Counted from the stretch's first letter, positions 41,940 through 53,370 are shown. The stretch is DNA of 64,000 bases from Adenophora triphylla var. japonica (GCA_022495995.1 JAFEMH010002556.1:1-64000), one strand, 5' to 3'. Notes: generated from the sequence alone by a model not told the origin. Numbers and translations are program-made.

Positions 41940-44880
41940 TCAGTCAGAATCCTCGGTGGCTGGCGCTTTCCCCCGATCCCTCTTGCGGCTCGGGCCCGCC
42001 TCCTCAGTAGCCATGAATATCTCGGGCTCAGAATCATCCTCGTCTCCGGAGGAAGGCTCGTCTGGACCAACCGGCACACCCTGATACGGCAAGCCAAGAT
42101 CCGCAAAGAAGTCGTATCCGAACGAAAACGCGTCGGATTCCCGGACGTGCGAAGAAGACCCACCGTGGTGCCAGACATGTCCCTGTCCATACGAATCCCC
42201 GAGAATGACGTGGTCCGAAGGCAGCACCACACTGGGATCTATGAGAGGAGAAAGAGGAGTCTCAGAAGAAGGCTCGGAAGGAATAGGGGAAGTCTCCCGC
42301 TCGACAGGCGCCGGGCGTGCTCGTCTCCTCACCTGCCACTGAGAAGACCCACAAATAACCATATTCTTGATAAACCTCTTGGCCCCGATCACACTGATTC
42401 GTCGGCTTCTCCACCACCTTGGCCGGGAGCGCACGGAAACAAAAGCGTCGAGAGATAATTAAGGCGAAAAATGATGACAGAAAGAAAGGAAAAGACAGAA
42501 GCAAAAAAAAAAGAGGAGAAGGAGAGGCCATACCTTCATATCCGGACGAGGCCGGAAAGCTCGTGGAACCTGATCAGGGACAGGGATCTGTACTCTCAGT
42601 CTGACCCCGTCCTGGACATACGAAAAGCTCGATCGAGGGTACCGCACAATCCCCAATCCCTCTCTCTCAAGAACACAGGCATCCTCGGCCTCCACAAGAC
42701 AAATCGCGAGTACTCCTCGATCGCCACGAACCTCGAGTGGTGCAGCCACCTCGATAATCATCCCAGTCTCCGAGTTCTCACTCGGATGCATCATGTCGGC
42801 GGGGAGGCTCCACCGGAGCCATCGCGGGTGCACCCACGCCATGTTGGCGCGTCACTCTCTCCCCGGATAATACACGTCGCAGTCAAGCCTCTCAAGATCC
42901 TCCGCTCCACGGTCCATCTCTCGGCACCCTTGGTGCTCCACGTCGAAGCGGTCCCGGGGGTAAAATATGATCCCCTCATCTGTCTCGGCCCTCGTCGAGG
43001 CGAGGCAATCCGAGTACTTGAGGGTCGTGCGCCCCCTAGAACCTTTCTTCTCCGGGCATACTTGGACCAAGAAAGCATGGCCGGATACGCCCGATGTACT
43101 CCGCCGGCTTGCCGCCACATCGTGACGTGAAAGAACTCTAGAGCCCATACCTGCGAAAGGAAAAGGTCAAATCAATTAAGTGCGAAAAGAATACGTGCTT
43201 AAAGAAAAGAGGAAAGCAAAAGAAAGCTTGTACCTCCGGAGGAACTCGAAGCACGTCAAAGGCGCGACCTTAGGCTATATCGATCGAGCAAAATATAGCT
43301 CTGCCACCTGCCTCTCCCCAAGATACCTCTCCGGCCATCCCCACGTCCTCCAAGGACCTCGGCCAAAGCAAAAAGCAGTAGTCCCCTCGGCATGTCCAAA
43401 AGCGTGCTCGAAAAAGCAAACCATAAAAGGCCCTAGCAATGCGCTCGGCGCCTATCCTCTCATCCCGGCCTCGTAGCTCCCAATACTCTCCACGATCTTC
43501 CCGTGGACCACATCGTACTCCATCCCCATCCCCTTTTTGGGAATAGGGGAAAATCCTAGAAGGGCTGCGGATCCATATCGCTGTAGCCGTCTCTCCACTC
43601 AATGCTCCGTCCTTTAAAGGACGGGCCCGTAATCGCGAGCGTAGTCGGAAGGTGTGACCGTGGCCTCGCCCGAAGAAGAAATGGAATGTGTGGGTCACGT
43701 CCCACCAATGCTTGTGCCAAAGCAAAGATCGAGGCCCTTACTCTTGGGGAACTTGACCAACCCCCGCGAAGACTCGATGAACTCGTACAATCCCGTCTCA
43801 ATGACGATCTGTCTAGGACTCATCATCGCTCCTCTGCCCAACACCGGAAGCCGGTCCCACATGTAAATCACAGACTCCACCGATCCCGAGTCTTCATCTT
43901 GTTCATTTGCTCAGTCACGAAAGCTGTTTCCGCCCTGCAATTAAAAAAAAAGGGGAAATAAAAATGTCAAAAGAAATTCTGCATTTGGCATTTGCATTCA
44001 AAAAGCATACACATGCATCATAAACATGAAGTTTTGCAGAAAATCGGGCAGCATAACGGCATACAACGAACCTAGCCCCATTTTTCTCGCACAAAAGAAA
44101 AGAGTTTTTTCAGCAAATACCATTCATTCATTCATACATGAAGAAAGCATGTCAATAATATCGGGTCAACGAAAACAAAAATCCGTCGCACTTTTCAAAA
44201 AAAAAATCCTATTTTCACATGCATACATATCATTTATGGAGACATCATCTCATTGCAAAAAAAAAATCCTATTTTTATATGCATACATATCATTCATGGA
44301 GACATCATCTCATTGCAAAAAAAAAATCCTAAAAAAAAGTCCGTCCCGGATTCGGGCGAATTTTTATCATCTCATATTTCAAAAATGGCAAAATGCCCAT
44401 TCTTTTCAAACACAATGCATACACTCATGCAAATCTCAATTTCAAATGTCAAGAACATCATTTTCAAATTTCAAATCACAATTTTCGAATTTTCAATTAC
44501 AAATTTCGAATTTAAAAAAAAATGGCGAAAATGCCAATTCTTTTTCCAAACAAAATGCATATTTGGGTCACCCATATACTCATTACAACATGCAAATCAT
44601 CAAAGCCAAGATTCAACACCAAGAACATCAATTTTCGAAAAATAAAAAAAAATCACCAAAAATCAATTTCAAACAAAAATCAACAAAGGAAGTGAAGAGA
44701 TTCGAAGTATACCGTTCGGAGACTCGGATCAGTGGCCCAATGTTGCCACGCATCGGGGTATGGCTCCTCCGCAATCGATTGCGAAAGTGTGTAATGCCTC
44801 CTCATTCGAACGAGTTCTAATCGCCTTTCCGCGACCGGGCCACGTCCTTGGCCTTGAATGGCTACTCCCCCATGTTCCAT
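41940..44880 (-). pseudogene. Tat-D antisense gene 2: spliced plant-mobile-domain gene, decayed
   Basis: Minus strand. A possible first exon (44880-44713) starts MEHGGVAIQGQGRG and ends at CGAACG|GTATAC. A second exon follows acceptor AATTGCAG at 43937 and runs to 43234, with WWDVTHTFHF and TTLAITGPSFKGRSIEWR, but frameshifted. An 83-nt intron (43233-43151) follows, then exon 3 from VWALEFFHVTMWRQAGGVHR down to a donor ATGAAG|GTATGG at 42533. The last part (42434-41940) has a Ser/Pro-rich then acidic-basic tail (SSGDEDDSEPE, RKRDRGKAP). The layout matches the Tat-B antisense gene 2. The first-exon phase does not fit, so that join is tentative. Confidence 0.65.
43151..43233 (-). other. Candidate intron in Tat-D antisense gene 2
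   Basis: 83 nt on the minus strand, from CCGGAG|GTACAAGC to CTTTCGCAG|GTATGG, pyrimidine-rich before the acceptor. Removing it keeps phase: ...VPPE then VWALEFF. Position and length match the Tat-B candidate intron 18070-17986. Confidence 0.62.
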
Positions 44881-45013
44881 TGCTCGAAAAATCGAAGAAA
44901 TCGGAAGGATTTTAAGTTTTCTTGGCCAAAAATGGCGGATTTCTCACTTTCTCTCTCTTTTCTCTCGACAAACTGGAAAAATGGTGAGGAAGAAGGAGAA
45001 AGGGCGGCCCCTC

Positions 45014-45049
45014 ATTTAAACCTGTCGGGATACAATCCCCTCCGCGCGG
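45014..45049 (-). promoter_or_regulatory. Putative promoter of Tat-D antisense gene 2
   Basis: CCGCGCGG (45049-45042) is followed on the minus strand after 21 nt by TTTAAAT (45020-45014), within ACAGGTTTAAAT, about 135 bp before the ATG at 44880. Confidence 0.45.
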
Positions 45050-45169
45050 AACCGAGGTGGCAAAATGACCATTTTGCCCTTTAAAATTCAGGACTACGCA
45101 ATTTAGTCCTCAACTTAACAGAGTTAACCAAAGTTAACCAAAGTTAACCCCCTTTCAAAAGGAACCTTC

Positions 45170-45790
45170 ACGGCGGTCAAACGTAAGTCCGATTTCTCAG
45201 AAAGATAACGGAATCCCGTTTCTTTCATCAAAATCATCAACGGCGGTAAACGTAAGTCCGATTTCTCAGAAAGCTAACGGAATCCCGTTTCTTTCATCAA
45301 AATCATCAACGGCGGTCAAACGTAAGTCCGATTTCTCAGAAAGCTAACGGAATCCCGTTTCTTTCATCAAAATCATCAACGGCAGTCAAACGTAAGTCCG
45401 ATTTCTCTGAGAAAGATAACGGAATCCCGTTTCTTTCATCAAAATCATCAACGGCAGTCAAACGTAAGTCCGATTTCTCCGAGAAAGATAACGGAATCCC
45501 GTTTCTTTCATCAAAATCATCAACGGCAGTCAAACGTAAGTCCGATTTCTCCGAGAAAGATAACGGAATCCCATTTCTTTCATCAAAATCATCAACGGCA
45601 GTCAAACGTAAGTCCGATTTCTCCGAGAAAGATAACGGAATCCCGTTTCTTTCATCAAAATCATCAACGGCCGTAAAACGTAAGCCCGTCTTCCCCAGCA
45701 AAGGCTAACAAAATCCCCTGCGAAGTTAACGGAATCCCGTTTCTTTCATCATTATCATCAACGGCCGTAAAACGTAAGCCCGATTTTTCT
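45170..45790 (+). repeat. Tandem array of nine 69-72 bp units (last spaced 94 bp)
   Basis: Each unit has ACGTAAGTCCGATTTCTC, TAACGGAATCCCGTTTCTTT and CATCAAAATCATCAACGGC. The ACGTAAG starts are 45181, 45250, 45320, 45390, 45462, 45534, 45606, 45678 and 45772. The 72-bp form is a multiple of three and so gives a repetitive minus-strand ORF that I do not count as a gene. Confidence 0.92.
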
Positions 45791-45824
45791 CCAACGAAAG
45801 CCAACGAAATCACGAGCAGCTTTC

Positions 45825-46000
45825 GAACTACGATTGGCTTGATTCCTCTTAAGGATACGTAGGTAGCCTACCATAGGTCCAGCCACCCGACCAAAATGGT
45901 CACCCTCTCCTTCGGCAGCAGACGAAGTCCACCGAAGGATCATTTATCCCAAATCATCAAGGGAAAATATTTCAAATCAAGGTCAGAGGCACCTAAAACG
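45825..46000 (+). other. First copy of the conserved 3' UTR module in Tat-D
   Basis: 45825-45904 reads GAACTACGATTGGCTTGATT, GGATACGTAGGTAGCC and ends in GACCA-AAA-TGGTC. Two further copies are at 46276-46350 and 46677-46747. Confidence 0.6.
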
Positions 46001-46255
46001 CCATCATCACTAAAGGTTCGAGGCACCTAAAACGCCATCGTCTTCAAGGTTTGAGGCACCTAAAACGCTATCATCTAGGTTTGAGGTGCCTAAAACGCCA
46101 TCTTCAAGGTCTGAGGCACCTAAAATGCCATCATCATCAAGGTCTGAGGCACCTAAAATGCCATCATCATCCAGGTTTGAGGCACCTAAAATGCCATCAT
46201 CAAGGTTCGAGGCACCTAAAACACCCTCATCACCAGGTTGACACCTCAAAATAGT
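46000..46255 (+). repeat. Tandem array of about 33-bp units
   Basis: About seven units of GAGGCACCTAAAAYGCCATC with variable tails (27-36 bp). They are in the Tat-D 3' UTR. Confidence 0.85.
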
Positions 46256-46327
46256 CATTCCAGGGTCAAAGACCCGAACTACGACTGGCTTGATTCCTCT
46301 TAAGGATACGTAGGTAGCCTATCATTA

Positions 46328-46590
46328 GGTTTAGACCGAAAATGGTCATTCCTATCCCCAGCAGAGCGGATATACAACTCCAGCCATTAGACCGAAAATG
46401 GTCATTCCTATCCCCAGCAGAGCGGATATACAACTCCAGCCATTAGACCGAAAATGGTCATTCCTATCCCCAGCAGAGCGGATATACAACTCAAGCCATT
46501 AGACCGAAAATGGTCATTCCTATCCCCAGCAGAGCGGATATACAACTTCAGCCATCAGACCAAAATGGCCATCTCTTATCCCCAGCAGAG
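46328..46590 (+). repeat. Tandem array of 56-bp units carrying TCCCCAGCAGAG
   Basis: Four full units and a fifth partial one, with CCATTAG starts at 46384, 46440, 46496 and 46552. Each contains GACCGAAAATGGTC and TCCCCAGCAGAG (46355, 46411, 46467, 46523, 46579). The latter is complementary to the distal 12 bases of the Tat-A primer site. Confidence 0.92.
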
Positions 46591-46820
46591 TTTCTCTCAG
46601 CAATCGACTGCAGAACTCGCTCACCAGGTTGACGCCTCAAAATAGTCATTCCAGGGTCAAAGACCCGAACTACGGCCGGCTTGATTCCCATTCGGGATAC
46701 GTAGGTAGCCTATCGCTAGGTTCAGCCACTCGACCACTTTGGTCACCTCTTGCCAAATATGGAGCCTTACTCTTATCGACGACCCCGCTTCCTTCGAAAG
46801 CACCGTCGCCGAGGGGCTAC
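46591..46820 (+). other. End of Tat-D 3' UTR and polypurine tract
   Basis: It contains the third module copy (46677-46747), the CGACGACCCCGCTTCCTTCG segment shared with Tat-B and Tat-C, and GAGGGGCTAC (46811-46820) directly before the LTR. Confidence 0.65.
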
Positions 46821-48504
46821 TGTAAGTGCTCCAATTTGAGTTGTTAGTATTTTCGTTAGAAAATTAACGAAAGTTTTAACATTTCTAACAATTCCTAACA
46901 TTTCTAACAAAGTGAGGGTAGATTAGGGATTGCCATTTAAAGATAAACCAAGAAAAGAATCTCAAAAAGCAAAGGAAAGGTCAAAACCCGAAATAGAAGC
47001 TGCTGAAACATTTTCTGGTTGCTTAATTTGAAAAATATTCCTTGTGTCCAAAGCCTGGAGCAGCATTTAATGCACCAGGCACGCCTTCAGACTTTTCCGC
47101 GCGGATGAGAATGTAATTCTCAGTGGCCTATAAATTGAGCCCTTCAGTCACAGAAATAAAAAGGAAGAACACAATTCACAACTGCACCTTGGCGAAAAAT
47201 AGGGAGAAAACAGTGGGAATTCACTTGAATTGCCACCATTTTCTCTTGAATCTTTCCCAAATCCCACTCACTCAAAACATTTTCAAATCACTCTCATACA
47301 TACACTAACCCAAGATTAAATCACCCCTTAGGAGGAGGATTAGAGAGAAAACATAGAGGACTTAATTGTTAACTACTTGTTTTCTCTTTGACCAACTCTA
47401 ATCATAAACCCTAAACACATTCAAAACCTAAACACATTCAAACCCTAAACAAATTCAAGCCTTGAATCCATTCAAACACAAAGAAGATAGGTATAACCTC
47501 CTTCTCCTCACCCTAAAATTCTCTCATCCATACATACATTTTCAAACTCCAAAATGTAGTTTGTTCATCTTCTTGTCCTAGATCCAAGAGGATCACCATG
47601 GAAGTTCATCTCCATGGATGATCCTCTACAAGGATCAACATTACTTTCAAAGTATTTTTTACTTACTTGCAAATACATTTTCAAAACCCTAAAAATCATT
47701 TGCATACACAAAATCTTTCTTTCAAAGGATAAAATTCCCCTTCCCAAGCAAATGAAATGCTTAAAGTCCTAATGTACCCCAAGGATAGCTTGATATAGTA
47801 GATCACCACTAAAATGTTTAGTGATCACTAATCAAAGCTTAGGGAAATGGGGACAAGCATGGATGCCAAACCCCCTTTAAATCATGTTTTTCTTCAAGAG
47901 GAAGTTGCTGTCCAGTAGCCTTTCTCTAAGACCTCTGTCCATGGTCTAATTTTTTGGACATACAGAAACTTGGAATTTGGTGTCGACTGCAAAACACTTT
48001 TTGTATCCAATATCCAGATCTTTCCAGACATATTTTTAATTTATTTTTTGCGTGAGTAAAACTCCCTTTTTCAAATTTTCTTTTAAAGGTCAGTTCATCA
48101 GTCTCTGGAAGTCCAGATTTCATATCTGAGATTTCCAGAAGGTTTTGGTCCACCAAATCATCTCCAAATGGGAAAGTTATTTTACAGAAACCTTATTTAA
48201 GGTGTTTTAAACAACTTTCATTCTCGTACTTTCCCCAGATTCTGAGATTCTTAAGCCCTTAAACCCATTTTAAAATCAAGTGTCCACTGCCTTTTTCATT
48301 CTGGCAGAACTGATTTTCAACTTCAAAAAATATTTTAAATACCAAAACTCTACCCAAAAATCACACCAAAAATCATGGGACTTTTTTAAAGTCTAATAAA
48401 GAGTTTCCAATTTTTAGTTTTCTCAGTTTCAACTTATTTTGTCCAAAGGAACACACACACACACACAAATGATTTTTAAGCTTGGAAGACTCACTACAAG
48501 AAAA

Positions 48505-48885
48505 ACAGCTTTTAGCGACGGAAAAATCCGTCGCTAAAAGCCAAAAATCCGTCGCTAAAGGCATTTAGCGACGGATTAGCGACGGAAAAAATCTGTCGCT
48601 AAAACCCTTGTCGCTAAATATCAACGACAGATTTTTTGGCTGTCGGTAAAGTAACGACGGATAATTCCGTCGCTAAAACTCAAAAATCCGTCGCTAAATA
48701 TCGAAGAGGAACGACAAAATTAATGTATTGGCGACATTAATAACGACGGATTTAACGACGGAAATTTCCGTCGCTAAAATTTATTCCAAATTTTCACAAT
48801 TTTTTTAATTTTTTTAAATTTTCTTTTTTCAATATTTTATATTTTTTATATATCAAATTAGCGACGGATATTTCCGTCGCTAATT
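48505..48885. repeat. CACTA-1 left subterminal repeats
   Basis: At least a dozen copies of TAGCGACGGA or its complement in both orientations. In this superfamily such motifs bind the DNA-binding transposon protein. Confidence 0.85.
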
Positions 48886-48902
48886 TGATATTTTTTATTA
48901 AA

Positions 48903-48940
<38 letters not shown>

Positions 48941-49980
48941 ATTTTGTAAATATTTTTAACTCGGTCCCTTAAATTTTATTTTTCTCAAATCGAGTCCACT
49001 AGGTTTTATTTTTCTCAAATCAGTCCATTAATGGACTGATTTGATCCATTAACTTCAAAAAAATACAGTTTCATTAACAAATACAAATGAACACATATAC
49101 ATAAACACAAATTCAAATCCAAATCCAAATCTGGAAACACTTTGTACCAAAAAAAAAATCTGGAAACACACAAATTAATTTTTCTACACAATCTCCATCC
49201 AAAAATAACGAGATTCGAAAAAAAATACGTAAATTGCATAGTCTCCAATTGCTAATCCCAATCACCACGATAGGCAGCCACCACCACCACCGATCACCAA
49301 GAAGCTCACTGCCAATTCAAAGCTGCAAAAAAAAAATAAAAAAAATACATAATCACAGATCTACATAGATCTGGGCAGTAAAAGGAAGAGAAGGAGAGAG
49401 AGAGAGAAACTTATCTTGACCCAAAAGCTCATGCCGTGGAAGAGGTGGAATTGGTGGTGGGGTAGGGGTGGCGGGTTGTGTAGAGACGAAGGGTGGAGTC
49501 TTCAGTAGAGGCGACGGCAGTGGCGGTATTCAATTTGGTGGAGGGCGACGGCGGTGGTGGGTAGGTGGAGACAAGGCGGTTTCGAGTGGTGGATGGGGGA
49601 AAGATGAGGGGTTGGACGGCGGAAGGGAAGGGGTTGAACGGAAGTGACGAGGGATGAGATTTTCCGGTGAAAGAGAGCTTGGCCGGCCGTCCGCATAGAG
49701 AGAGAAAGCGTGAAGAGTGAGAAAGCGTGAAAGAGAGTGTGAAGAGGGAGGCGGCGAGTAGGTGTTTTTTTTTTTTTATAAGGAAAGTGTATTGAGTAAA
49801 TGATTTTGGGCCATTGATTGTAATTGGGATGGATGGTTTAGATGGTTATCCAAGTGAAATGAGTTATTAAAATGTGAACCATTGGATTCAATTTAGATGT
49901 TATGTATGAATGGCTAAGATGATGATTTATGTGAAGCCAATCCCTTATTAAAAAAATGTCATTTATAAAGATAATAGCAA
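48886..49980. other. CACTA-1 interior, left part
   Basis: An (AT)n microsatellite (48908-48936), repeats of TCTCAAATC(G)AGTCC, an A-rich part, then a purine-rich GGTGG/GGCGACGG stretch (49430-49750) that could be a captured 5' region of a host gene. The minus ORF 49696-49502 is not convincing. CACTA-2 has a similarly placed segment (54480-55160). Confidence 0.4.
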
Positions 49981-50145
49981 TCTATAGTATAAATTACACC
50001 ACGGTTGAACAGTACTATGAACAGTATCACATGTCAAATTTCCCATTTTGCCCTCATTAAGTTGTCCCTTTCTCATTTTGCCTTTAAATTTTTTTTTTAA
50101 ATTAAAAAAAAAAAAAACGTGTCATCTGACACGGGCTTTTACTAG
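49981..50145 (+). mobile_element. Mini-Helitron candidate (165 bp)
   Basis: It begins TCTATAGTATAAATTACACC and ends in hairpin CGTGTCA-TC-TGACACG (50118-50133), then 12 nt to CTAG. It is flanked by A (49980) and T (50146), i.e. an insertion between A and T without duplication. These are the defining Helitron end features. It has no coding sequence. Confidence 0.7.
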
Positions 50146-50659
50146 TAATATAAAAAAGAACAATGTAACATTTAAATGACGAATTATCCGTCAGAAATTA
50201 CTGACACAAACATATCCGTCAGTAGAACCGACGGACAGTTCGTAGGAAAACAATGACGAACTATCCGTCAGCCAAGCCGACGGATATACCTATTCCCGAC
50301 GCATGATTCGTCAGCAATATTAAATAATTATAACATTAATAGTAATAGATAATTAGTAATAAAATAAGTAAATATCTAGAAGAAGGGTCATTACTAATAT
50401 TATAAATTATTAATAATAAGTAATAATTGAATAATACATGTTAGAAATAATAATAATAATACTTAATAATAAATAGTAATAATACATAATATCAAAAAAT
50501 AAATGTTTTTATATTATACACTTTTATTTCTTTAAAAATTATTAGTAATAATACTTAATAATAATACTAATAATGATGTTATTGTTAATTATTCAATTAA
50601 ATAATTTAATATATAATTATTATTATATAATTAATAATAATACTTAATAATAATATTAA
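50146..50659. other. CACTA-1 interior: GACGAA-TATCCGTCAG repeats and AT-rich TAATAATA tract
   Basis: 50175-50320 has several copies of GACGAAYTATCCGTCAG and CCGACGGA, a different subterminal-like family, perhaps a remnant of another DNA transposon. 50320-50659 is AT-rich and dominated by TAATAATA. Confidence 0.45.
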
Positions 50660-52232
50660 GGTATAGGGTATACCCTATAGGGCATAGGGTATACCCTATA
50701 GGGCATAGGGTATAGGGTATACCCTATAGAGTATAGGGTATAGTATAGGGTATAGGGTATAAGGTATACCCTATAGGGCATAGGGTATAGGGCATAGGGT
50801 ATAGGGTATACCCTATAGGGCATAGGGTATAGGGTATACCCTATATGGCATAGGGTATAGGGTATACCCTATATGGCATAAGGTATAGGGTATAGGGTAT
50901 AAGGTATAGGGTATAGGGCATAGGGTATACCTTACCACATACAAGGCATAGGGTATAGGGTATACCCTATAGGGCATAGGGTATAGGGTATAGGGTATAC
51001 CCTATAGGGCATAGGGTATAGGGTATACCCTATAGGGCATAGGGTATAGGGTATACCCTATAGGGCATAGGGTATAGGGTATACCCTATAGGGCATAGGG
51101 TATAGGCCATAGGGTATAGGGTATACCCTATAGGGCATAGTGTATAGGGCATAGGGCATAGGGTATAGGGTATACCCTGTAGGGCATAGGGTATAGGGTA
51201 TACCCTGTAGGGCATAGGGTATAGGGTATACCTTATATGGCATAGGGTATAGGGTATAGGGCATAGGGTATAAGGTATAGGGTATAGGGCATAGGGTATA
51301 CCCTATAGGGCATAGGGCATAGGGTATACCCTATAGGGCATAGGGCATAGGGTATAGGGTATACCCTATAGGGCATAGGGCATAGGGTATAGGGCATAGG
51401 GTATAGGGCATAGGGTATAAGGTATACCCTATAGGGTATAGGGTATAGGGTATAGGGTATAGGGTATACCCTATATGGCATAGGGTATAGGGTATAGGGT
51501 ATAGGGCATAGGGTATAGGGTATATCCTATGACCTATACTCTATAGGGCATAGGGTATAGGGCATAGGGTATACCCTATAGGGCATAGGGTATAGGGTAT
51601 ACCACTATGGCGCATAGGGTATAGGGTATAGGGTATAGGGTATAGGGTATAGGGTATACCCTATAGGGCATAGGGTATATGGTATAGGGTATAGGGTATA
51701 GGGTATACCCTATGCCCTATACCCTATAGGGCATAGGGTATAGGGCATAGGGTATAGGGCATAGGGTATACCACATAGGGCGCTAGGGTATAGGGTATAC
51801 AATATAGGGTATAGGGTATAGGGCATAGGGCATAGGGTATATGGTTTACCCTATAGGGCATAGGGTATAGGGTATACCCTATAGGGCATAGGTTATAGGG
51901 CATAGGGTATAGGGCATAGGGTATAGGTCATAGGGTATAGGGTATACCCTATAGGGGCATAGAAGCGTGGTATAGGTATAGGTATACCCTATAGGGCATG
52001 TATGGCAGGGTATACCTTATACCCTATACCCTATAGGGTATACCATATAGGATATACCCTATACCCTATACCATATACCCTATAGGGTATTGGGTATACC
52101 CTAAAGGGTATAGTGGTATACCCTATATGGTATACCATATACCCTATGTGGTATAGGGTATACCTTATAGGGTTTAGAATTTAGGGTTTAGGGTTTAGAG
52201 TTTAGGATTTAGGGTTTAGGGTATAGAGTATA
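50660..52232 (+). repeat. Heptamer array YATAGGG with inverted TATACCC blocks
   Basis: About 1.57 kb of TATAGGG and CATAGGG heptamers, punctuated by GGGTATACCCTATAGGGC, a local palindrome. The last 80 bases shift to TTTAGGG. This is a variant of the plant telomere heptamer. Confidence 0.9.
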
Positions 52233-52885
52233 GGGACGGGTAAAATTATTTAATTTTTATTTATAAATGTATAGTTTTTTTTTATGAATATAAATAAGTA
52301 TTTTGGAAATTTTTTAGTATTGAAGTTTTTTTTCAAAAAGTTATATAAAAAAAGTTAGAAAAAAAAAATAAACAAATGAAAGTATAATAAAGAAATCAGG
52401 GACGGGTAAAATTTTTTAATTTTTATTTATAAATGTATAGTTTTTTTTATTTTTTATGAATATAAATAAATATTTTGGACACTTTTTAGTATTGAAGTTT
52501 TTTTCAAAAAGTTATATAAAATAAGTTAGAAAAAAATAAACAAATGAAAGTATAATAAAGAAATAAGGGACGGGTAAAATTCTTTAATTTTTATTTATAA
52601 ATGTATTTATATATATTTTTTTATGGATATAAATAAATATTTTGGACATTTTTTAGTATTGAAGTTTTTTTCAAAAAGTTATATAAAAAAAGTTAGAAAA
52701 AAAACTAAACAAATGAAAGTATAATAAAGAAATCAGGGACGGGTAAAATTCTTTAATTTTTATTTATAAATGTATAGTTTTTTTTATTTTTTATAAATAG
52801 AAATAAATATTTTGGACATTTTTTAGTATTGAAGTTTTTTTCAAAAAGTTACATAAAAAAGTTAGAAAAAAAGTTATTTTTTTTT
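52233..52885 (+). repeat. Four-copy 166-169 bp tandem repeat in CACTA-1
   Basis: GGGACGGGTAAAATT starts at 52233, 52399, 52567 and 52736. Each unit ends TAAACAAATGAAAGTATAAT, shared with the CACTA-2 satellite. Confidence 0.92.
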
Positions 52886-53370
52886 AAAAACAATTTCCGT
52901 CGCTAAATCCGTCGGTAATTTATTTTTGTAAAATCCGTCGCTAAATCCGTTTGTATTTTAAAAGAAAAATATTTTTTGTTTTTTATTATTTAGCGACAGA
53001 ATAATTCCGTCGGTAATTAATTTTTGTTAAATTCGTCGCTAAATCCGTCGCTAATTTTTTTTAAAAAAATATTTATTTATTTTTTATTTATTTAGCGACA
53101 GAAAAAATCCGTCGTTAACAAATTTTGTAATCCGTCGTTAATCTGTCGCTAAATCCGTCGCTAAAATGGGCGGGCTTTTTTGGCGCCACTATTGCATGCA
53201 GTTAGTGGACAGATTCATGTCTGTCGCTAAAATCCGTCGCTAATCCGTCGCTAAATCCGTCGGAATCGATTTTTTCATTTTATTTTGCTTCCGTCGTTAA
53301 TCCGTCGCTGTTCCGTCGCTAATAGCGACAGAATTTGGTCCGTCGCTAATTTCCGTCGCTATTTCGCAGT
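52886..53370. repeat. CACTA-1 right subterminal repeats
   Basis: More than fifteen copies of CCGTCGCTAA and variants (CCGTCGGTAA, CCGTCGTTAA), mirroring the left end. Confidence 0.85.

Noticed and set aside
45336..45701. Minus ORF with a 24-aa repeat (DFDERNGIPLSFSEK)
   Set aside because: A consequence of the 72-bp array, divisible by three. The left units of 69-70 bp break it. It lies in a 3' UTR.
46010..46258. Minus ORF with repeated DGILGASDL, and a plus shadow with RHLKCHH
   Set aside because: Product of the 33-bp array; no homology and no start context.
49502..49696. 64-aa minus ORF in CACTA-1
   Set aside because: Histidine/proline-rich from a GGTGG-rich stretch; no homology and no gene structure visible.
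51030..51481. Minus ORFs of repeating MPYRVYPIPY and similar
   Set aside because: They are read-outs of the YATAGGG heptamer array; three overlapping frames give the same type of peptide, and there is no promoter or other coding signal.
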